Position numbers and translations under genes: made by a program. A stretch of DNA of 11,359 bases from Cyanobacteria bacterium UBA11153. Lineage in GTDB: Bacteria; Cyanobacteriota; Cyanobacteriia; Cyanobacteriales; Coleofasciculaceae. Where the stretch lies: the NCBI GenBank assembly GCA_003511885.1, contig DOIX01000423.1:21414-32772 (forward strand). Direction: 5' to 3'. Under the pieces are notes generated by a model, which saw only the letters and a program-made list of their open reading frames with translations, was not told the origin of the DNA and ran no database searches. Of this stretch, positions 8,142-11,359 are shown piece by piece (position 1 is the stretch's first letter; the number at the start of each line of letters is the position of its first letter).

Positions 8142-8729
8142 ATGACAGAAATCTTTGGAGACTTCATTGCTGAATTTCCACCTGAACAGGATTCCCTTGA
8201 ACTTACCTTTACCCCCAGCTCCCTCCCGATTGTGCGACGCTGGCGCAATAACCGACTATCAGCTCATTTTATCGCTGATTATTTCTCTAACTTTCTCCCA
8301 GTGAATGATGACGATCCAGAGCAGCAAAACCTGATTAAACAAAGTAAAGGTGCTGTCATATATGTTGCCAATGAATTACTGGAAAATGCCATGAAATTTC
8401 ATGAGGATGATTTTAGCTACAAAGTAAAATTTGGCATCCATTTTGTTGAAAATATTCAGGTTATCGCTGTAATTTTAGCGATGAATATTGTCAAGCCAGA
8501 AATGGCAGATTCTTTCAAAATATTCATCAAAAGAATTCTTTCCTCCGATCCTAAAGAACTCTATATCCAGCAGATTGAAAAAAGTGCCGAAGCAGAGGAC
8601 GGCTCATCTGGATTAGGATTGCTGACAATGATTAATGACTATGGTGCTAAGATTGGTTGGAAATTCGAGACAATGCCAGACAACCCAGATGCAATCGCAG
8701 TTACAACTCTAGTGCAAATTGCCATCTAG
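8142..8729 (+). CDS. Divergent GHKL-type ATP-binding regulator, RsbW/SpoIIAB-like (slr1658-type)
   Basis: This 195-residue soluble protein has two of the marks of a GHKL (Bergerat) ATPase. The N-box-like helix is ANELLENAMKF (76-86), with E78, E81 and N82. The G2-like segment is DGSSGLGLLTMINDYGAKI (153-171). The DxGxG (G1) box expected between them is not recognisable: the equivalent strand reads VIAVILAMNIV (107-117). The fold resembles SpoIIAB/RsbW anti-sigma kinases, and I recall related proteins annotated as the Synechocystis slr1658 family (DUF6272). An AAGG ribosome site lies 7 nt before the ATG. The gene starts 87 bp after the PP2C gene and is followed 79 bp later by a STAS gene, so a role as kinase or binding partner of the STAS protein is inferred. 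ATP binding is uncertain because of the missing box. Confidence 0.8.
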   Translation: MTEIFGDFIAEFPPEQDSLELTFTPSSLPIVRRWRNNRLSAHFIADYFSNFLPVNDDDPEQQNLIKQSKGAVIYVANELLENAMKFHEDDFSYKVKFGIHFVENIQVIAVILAMNIVKPEMADSFKIFIKRILSSDPKELYIQQIEKSAEAEDGSSGLGLLTMINDYGAKIGWKFETMPDNPDAIAVTTLVQIAI

Positions 8730-8756
8730 CTGGTTTAAGTAACTCCCAGATCCAGG

Positions 8757-8762
8757 TATACT
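8757..8762 (+). promoter_or_regulatory. Possible -10 element before the STAS gene
   Basis: TATACT matches TATAAT at 5 of 6 positions and lies about 50 nt before the ATG. The sequence at the -35 distance (TTTAAG, 8734-8739) is a poor match. The STAS gene may simply be co-transcribed with the gene before it. Confidence 0.25.
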
Positions 8763-8808
8763 AGCATTTGATCGCGTTTCACTCAAATTTTGATCGGGAA
8801 GCAAAAAA

Positions 8809-9162
8809 ATGGATTTTCAAGAAATTAAAACCCAAGACTACACCATTCAATACAATCCAGAATCGGTTACTTTCACCTTCCAAGGAGAACTTAGCTTGGG
8901 TGGCCCAGCAGAATATGAACCAATTGCCAAGTTATTGGAAGATGTCGCTAATCAACAACCACCTAGCATTACCTTGAACCTCAAAAAATTGGCATTTCTC
9001 AATAGTTCCGGAATCAGCCTCTTGTCCAAGTTTGCGATTGGCGTGCGGAAAAGGAAAACTATTAAAGTTTTAATTCAGGGATCTAGCGACATTCCTTGGC
9101 AGGAAAAATCATTGGCAAATCTAGAAAAACTCCTACCTAGTTTGAAGCTAGAACTACACTAG
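8809..9162 (+). CDS. STAS-domain protein, anti-sigma-factor-antagonist-like (slr1659-type)
   Basis: This 117-residue protein has a STAS fold: strand VTFTFQGELSLGG (20-32), a helix, strand ITLNLKKLAFL (54-64), then the NSSGISLLSKF loop and helix (65-75), and a final strand IKVLIQG (85-91). In SpoIIAA and RsbV the equivalent loop is DSSG and its second Ser is phosphorylated by the cognate GHKL kinase. Here S67 is the matching residue, with S66 before it and N65 in place of Asp. The protein would be phosphorylated or bound by the upstream GHKL protein and dephosphorylated by the PP2C domain of the large kinase-phosphatase (inferred). I recall the Synechocystis slr1658/slr1659 pair as similar. 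A weak GGGAAG site precedes the ATG. An overlapping frame starting at 8768 is a shadow of this gene. The output target is not in the window. Confidence 0.85.
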   Translation: MDFQEIKTQDYTIQYNPESVTFTFQGELSLGGPAEYEPIAKLLEDVANQQPPSITLNLKKLAFLNSSGISLLSKFAIGVRKRKTIKVLIQGSSDIPWQEKSLANLEKLLPSLKLELH

Positions 9163-9258
9163 AATCCAGGTTTAGTTGAGATGACAAGTCTTAGTAATAA
9201 TGGAATTGGCAAAATTATCCAGAAATGGATTTATGGATTTATCGGAATCTAAGGGTAA
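9163..9258. other. Convergent gap between STAS and zinc-ribbon genes
   Basis: The 96 bp between the two convergent stop codons has a tandem ATGGATTT pair around 9225-9238 but no clear terminator hairpin with a T-tract for either gene. Confidence 0.4.
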
Positions 9259-9447
9259 CTATACAGCAGTTTTGGGTTGTCGAAGTTTGGATTCTAAAGT
9301 ACTGACTAAACTGTCATACGGGAGTATTTTTTTCACTCCTGATACTGGCATCTCTTGCCGACAGGAAGTGCAAAACCAATATAAATTTTTCCTTTTGACA
9401 TGACGGAGTAAAGCCCCTCTGCAACAAGGACAATAATTAATTGACAT
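9259..9447 (-). CDS. Small zinc-ribbon protein, 62 aa
   Basis: The protein begins MSINYCPCCRGALLRHV and continues YWFCTSCRQEMPV. Two knuckles, CPCC (C6, C8, C9) and CTSC (C26, C29), 16 residues apart, form a probable structural zinc site, followed by a basic tail. I recall a family of short cyanobacterial proteins with the same CPCC...LLRHV...YWFCxxCxQEMP pattern and no assigned function. An AGGGG ribosome site (9454-9458) lies 6 nt before the ATG, which supports translation. A 67-codon frame on the opposite strand (9200-9403) lacks any recognisable feature and is rejected. The role is unknown; binding of nucleic acid or protein is possible. The gene is convergent to the STAS gene and is not part of that operon. 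Confidence 0.8.
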   Translation of the reverse strand: MSINYCPCCRGALLRHVKRKNLYWFCTSCRQEMPVSGVKKILPYDSLVSTLESKLRQPKTAV

Positions 9448-9460
9448 ATTTTACCCCTGA

Positions 9461-9480
9461 TTAAAAATAGATTATTTTAA
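9461..9480 (-). promoter_or_regulatory. AT-rich palindrome upstream of the zinc-ribbon gene
   Basis: AAAATA (9464-9469) and TATTTT (9473-9478) flank a GAT centre, 14 nt before the start codon's first base and just upstream of the ribosome site. Read on the minus strand it contains TAAAAT- and TAATCT-like -10 boxes. It could be a promoter core or an operator; this is pattern evidence only. Confidence 0.25.
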
Positions 9481-9532
9481 TTAGATCGACCTTCACACCT
9501 CACATATTTTCCCACTCAAGACTGTCATGATT

Positions 9533-9607
9533 GGGGATGCGCCCATCCTATCTGTATCAGACTATCGCGCATCTAGGACTCCTCACGAAAGCTAGGCTTT
9601 TGATTTG
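9533..9607 (+). ncRNA. Possible Yfr1-like small RNA (weak candidate)
   Basis: GATGCGC (9536-9542) pairs with GCGCATC (9567-9573). A single-stranded stretch with ACTCCTCAC (9578-9586) follows, then a second hairpin, CGAAAGC TAG GCTTTTG (9586-9602), with one G-U pair. Cyanobacterial Yfr1 has the same order: 5' hairpin, unpaired ACUCCUCAC core, 3' hairpin. The match covers nine bases of the eleven-base core I recall (ACUCCUCACAC). The terminal T-run is interrupted, the 5' loop is long at 24 nt, and no good promoter is seen, so this is tentative. Confidence 0.25.
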
Positions 9608-9867
9608 CTGGGAATCTGTTAAATCCTAATTACTAAGTAGGATCTAAGTCTTTGCTCAAAGCCATTAGATTAGATTTAAACATCTTGTGCTGGAACGATC
9701 TGTAGCCTAGGAGACATCCTTATGAGGTAAATGGAGAAATCATAATTTTATTTAATTATTCTTCATGGAAATAAAGGCAACAAATTTAGTATAAAAATAG
9801 CAGAATCTCATCCAGCTTTAGAGGTAATTAAACAGGTTCTCATCGAAAAAATCAGTTAGGTGCTGGG

Positions 9868-9927
9868 TGTAGGATGGGCAATATCCAAAATATTCATAGA
9901 ACTTTAATGGACATTCTCCACCCTACA
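9868..9927 (-). repeat. Imperfect 19-bp inverted repeat just downstream of pgk
   Basis: TGTAGGATGGGCAATATCC (9868-9886) and the reverse complement of 9909-9927 match at 15 of 19 positions, with a 22-nt loop. It lies 13 nt after the pgk stop codon in the direction of pgk transcription. It could stabilise the 3' end or help end transcription, although there is no T-tract. The GTAGGxTGG ends resemble dispersed cyanobacterial palindromes, so it may instead be a MITE-like repeat. Confidence 0.5.
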
Positions 9928-9939
9928 TTTTACCAATAT

Positions 9940-11145
9940 CTAAGCATCATCAAGTGCAGCAATACCGGGGAGAATCTTGCCTTCGAGTAACTCTAAGCTA
10001 GCACCACCACCTGTAGAAATGTGACTCATTTGATCTGCCACACCCACTTTTTCTACAGCAGCAACAGAGTCGCCACCGCCAATAATTGTGGTTGCGCCTT
10101 TCTTAGTTAAATCTGCCATGGTATGAGCGATTGCTTCCGTACCAACAGCAAACTTATCAAATTCAAACACGCCCATCGGACCATTCCAAATTACGCTGCG
10201 GCAATCTGCCAAAGCATCTTGGAAAACTTTAACTGAATCAGGGCCAATATCCAATCCCATCCAACCATCGGGAATAGCATCAATACTAACAGTTTGGGAG
10301 TTAGCATCAGGAGAGAAATTATCAGCCAGCACCACATCGGTGGGCAATAACAAAGCAACTCCTTTCTCTTTGGCTTTGGCTTCCAAAGTTTTGGCTAATT
10401 CCAGCTTATCTTCTTCTACCAAAGACTTACCGACACTCAAACCACGGGCTTTGTAGAAGGTAAAAATCATCCCGCCGCCAATCAGTAGTTTATCTACTTT
10501 GTCCAACAGGGTTTCAATTACACCAATTTTGCTAGATACCTTAGAGCCGCCGACAATAGCAGCTAAGGGTTTTTGAGGATTTTCGATCGCGTTTTGTAGG
10601 TACTGAAGTTCTTTCTCAATCAAATATCCTGCCACAGAAGGACTCAGGTAGTGAGTAACACCCTCAGTCGAAGCATGGGCGCGGTGGGCAGTACCAAAAG
10701 CATCATTAACATAAACATCTGCCAGGGCTGCCAATTGTTTAGTAAACTCCGGATCGTTCTCTTCTTCACCAGCATAGAAGCGGAGGTTTTCCAACAGGGC
10801 TACCTGACCATTATTCATGGCATTAATCTGAGCTGCCACGATATCGCCGATACAATCATCGCACTTAACTACCGTTTGACCCAGTAACTCCGAGAGACGA
10901 GTTGCCACCGGAGTGAGGCGCAAGCTGTCTTTTACCTTGCCTTTGGGACGACCTAAGTGACTGCACAGAATCACCTTAGCCCCTTTTGAGATTAAATCCT
11001 GAATTGTGGGTAAAGTCGCCCGGATGCGAGTATCATCAGTGATAGCGCCACTGTCATCTAAGGGCACGTTTAAGTCCACCCGCACTAATACCCGCTTCCC
11101 TGCTAAATCTGACTCCGATAAATTTGCTACAGTTTTTTTTGACAC
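9940..11145 (-). CDS. pgk: Phosphoglycerate kinase
   Basis: Pgk interconverts 3-phosphoglycerate plus ATP and 1,3-bisphosphoglycerate plus ADP. It serves both the Calvin cycle and glycolysis in the cyanobacterial cytoplasm. The 401-residue length is standard. Motifs in order are VRVDLNVP (21-28), R41, SHLGRPKG (62-69), [14 protein letters not shown] (147-160), the nucleotide-site GGSKVSSKI (199-207), [13 protein letters not shown] (320-332), GGGDSVAA (356-363) and [15 protein letters not shown] (375-389). All substrate and nucleotide residues expected for the family are present. The start is a GTG (11143-11145) with an AGGAG ribosome site (11155-11159) nine bases upstream, and no better ATG fits the conserved N-terminus. 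It appears monocistronic here, with an inverted repeat after the stop and repeated CTCAATTG motifs upstream that may be regulatory. Confidence 0.98.
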   Translation of the reverse strand: MSKKTVANLSESDLAGKRVLVRVDLNVPLDDSGAITDDTRIRATLPTIQDLISKGAKVILCSHLGRPKGKVKDSLRLTPVATRLSELLGQTVVKCDDCIGDIVAAQINAMNNGQVALLENLRFYAGEEENDPEFTKQLAALADVYVNDAFGTAHRAHASTEGVTHYLSPSVAGYLIEKELQYLQNAIENPQKPLAAIVGGSKVSSKIGVIETLLDKVDKLLIGGGMIFTFYKARGLSVGKSLVEEDKLELAKTLEAKAKEKGVALLLPTDVVLADNFSPDANSQTVSIDAIPDGWMGLDIGPDSVKVFQDALADCRSVIWNGPMGVFEFDKFAVGTEAIAHTMADLTKKGATTIIGGGDSVAAVEKVGVADQMSHISTGGGASLELLEGKILPGIAALDDA

Positions 11146-11235
11146 AGTTATACTCTCCTAATTGCTTCTACTTGTCGCCTTACAGACTGATGGCGTGCTA
11201 GTGGTTATATGCTTGATGATTGGTTGGCAGACACT

Positions 11236-11297
11236 CTCAATTGGCAATTGAGGGAATCGCCTCATCGAATTCCGATCCGCGATTGACTCAATTGCCA
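11236..11297. promoter_or_regulatory. Inverted CTCAATTGCCA motifs upstream of pgk, possible operator
   Basis: CTCAATTGGCAATTGAG (11236-11252) is a palindrome except at its centre. Its right part, TGGCAATTGAG (11242-11252), recurs as an exact 11-bp inverted copy, CTCAATTGCCA, at 11287-11297. The sites lie 90-150 nt upstream of the GTG. A weak minus-strand -10 box (TATAAC, 11204-11209) lies between them and the gene. Spaced half-sites of this kind suit a dimeric or looping regulator, but I do not recognise a known binding consensus. Confidence 0.35.
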
Positions 11298-11359
11298 GAT
11301 CGAAGAGCGTGCGTTTTCAAGCCCGTCCACAATTTTACCGGAGTGCGTGTCCCGGAGAT

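Larger units (their letters stand above)
9448..9939. other. 492-bp gene-poor region between the zinc-ribbon gene and pgk
   Basis: I see no gene with a start, ribosome site and family match. The stretch holds an AT palindrome next to the zinc-ribbon gene, a possible small RNA around 9533-9607, a short hairpin with arms ATCCTA and TAGGAT around 9624-9645, an AT-rich segment around 9740-9800, and an imperfect 19-bp inverted repeat next to pgk. A short startless reading ending at 9859 is not accepted as a gene. Confidence 0.5.

Noticed and set aside
8768..8977. 69-codon plus-strand frame overlapping the STAS gene start
   Set aside because: Overlaps the STAS frame, whose fold and NSSG loop are clear; no family resemblance.
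9200..9403. 67-codon plus-strand frame opposite the zinc-ribbon gene
   Set aside because: The minus-strand frame has the paired cysteine knuckles and a ribosome site; this one has neither a motif nor a good start.
9749..9859. Short plus-strand reading ending ...IAESHPALEVIKQVLIEKIS
   Set aside because: No start codon, ribosome site or family I recognise; could be a coding remnant but cannot be supported.
10651..10887. 78-codon plus-strand frame inside pgk
   Set aside because: Antisense shadow of a conserved Pgk segment.
1..11359. CRISPR array, tRNA or rRNA genes, complete insertion sequence, prophage
   Set aside because: I looked for regularly spaced direct repeats, cloverleaf-like segments and transposase or phage genes on both strands and found none beyond the Rpn remnant and small palindromes.

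Overview
The window looks like chromosomal DNA of a filamentous cyanobacterium of the Oscillatoria/Microcoleus type. The evidence is three exact HIP1 octamers (GCGATCGC) inside tsaD, the dispersed cyanobacterial palindromes (AGAAACCGGGTTTCT, GGTGCGTTA...TAACGCACC, and a CCCCCTTATTAAGGGGG-type repeat), a very large kinase-ATPase-GAF signalling protein, and plant-type-like Pgk and TsaD sequences. The genus assignment is an inference; the phylum is secure.

Layout. Positions 1-1232 are a decayed accessory stretch: an Rpn-family (PD-(D/E)XK) nuclease/transposase remnant on the plus strand, a nested palindromic repeat element, and a MazF-type toxin with its upstream antitoxin on the minus strand. 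Each of these three genes carries one in-frame stop codon in otherwise recognisable sequence. Next is tsaD (minus), a housekeeping tRNA-modification gene. After a 0.4-kb spacer, the plus strand carries a 1789-residue protein joining a Ser/Thr kinase, an AAA_16-type ATPase, a long helical-repeat region, a GAF domain, a coiled coil and a PP2C/SpoIIE phosphatase. It is followed by a 195-residue divergent GHKL (RsbW-like) protein and a 117-residue STAS (SpoIIAA-like) protein. A 62-residue zinc-ribbon protein lies convergent to these. A gene-poor 0.5-kb stretch with several hairpins precedes pgk (minus), which has inverted repeats in its upstream region.

How the genes work together. The three plus-strand genes 2685-9162 form a plausible partner-switching module. 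A signal is sensed by the kinase-ATPase-GAF scaffold, which sets the activity of its C-terminal PP2C domain. The phosphatase would dephosphorylate the STAS protein, and the GHKL protein would be its kinase or binding partner. This follows the logic of SpoIIE/SpoIIAB/SpoIIAA and RsbU/RsbW/RsbV, but no sigma factor or other output gene lies in the window. The notable features are a kinase and a phosphatase in one polypeptide, a PP2C domain where related cyanobacterial proteins have a histidine kinase, and a GHKL partner without a recognisable DxGxG box. tsaD and pgk are ordinary core genes with no evident link to the module.
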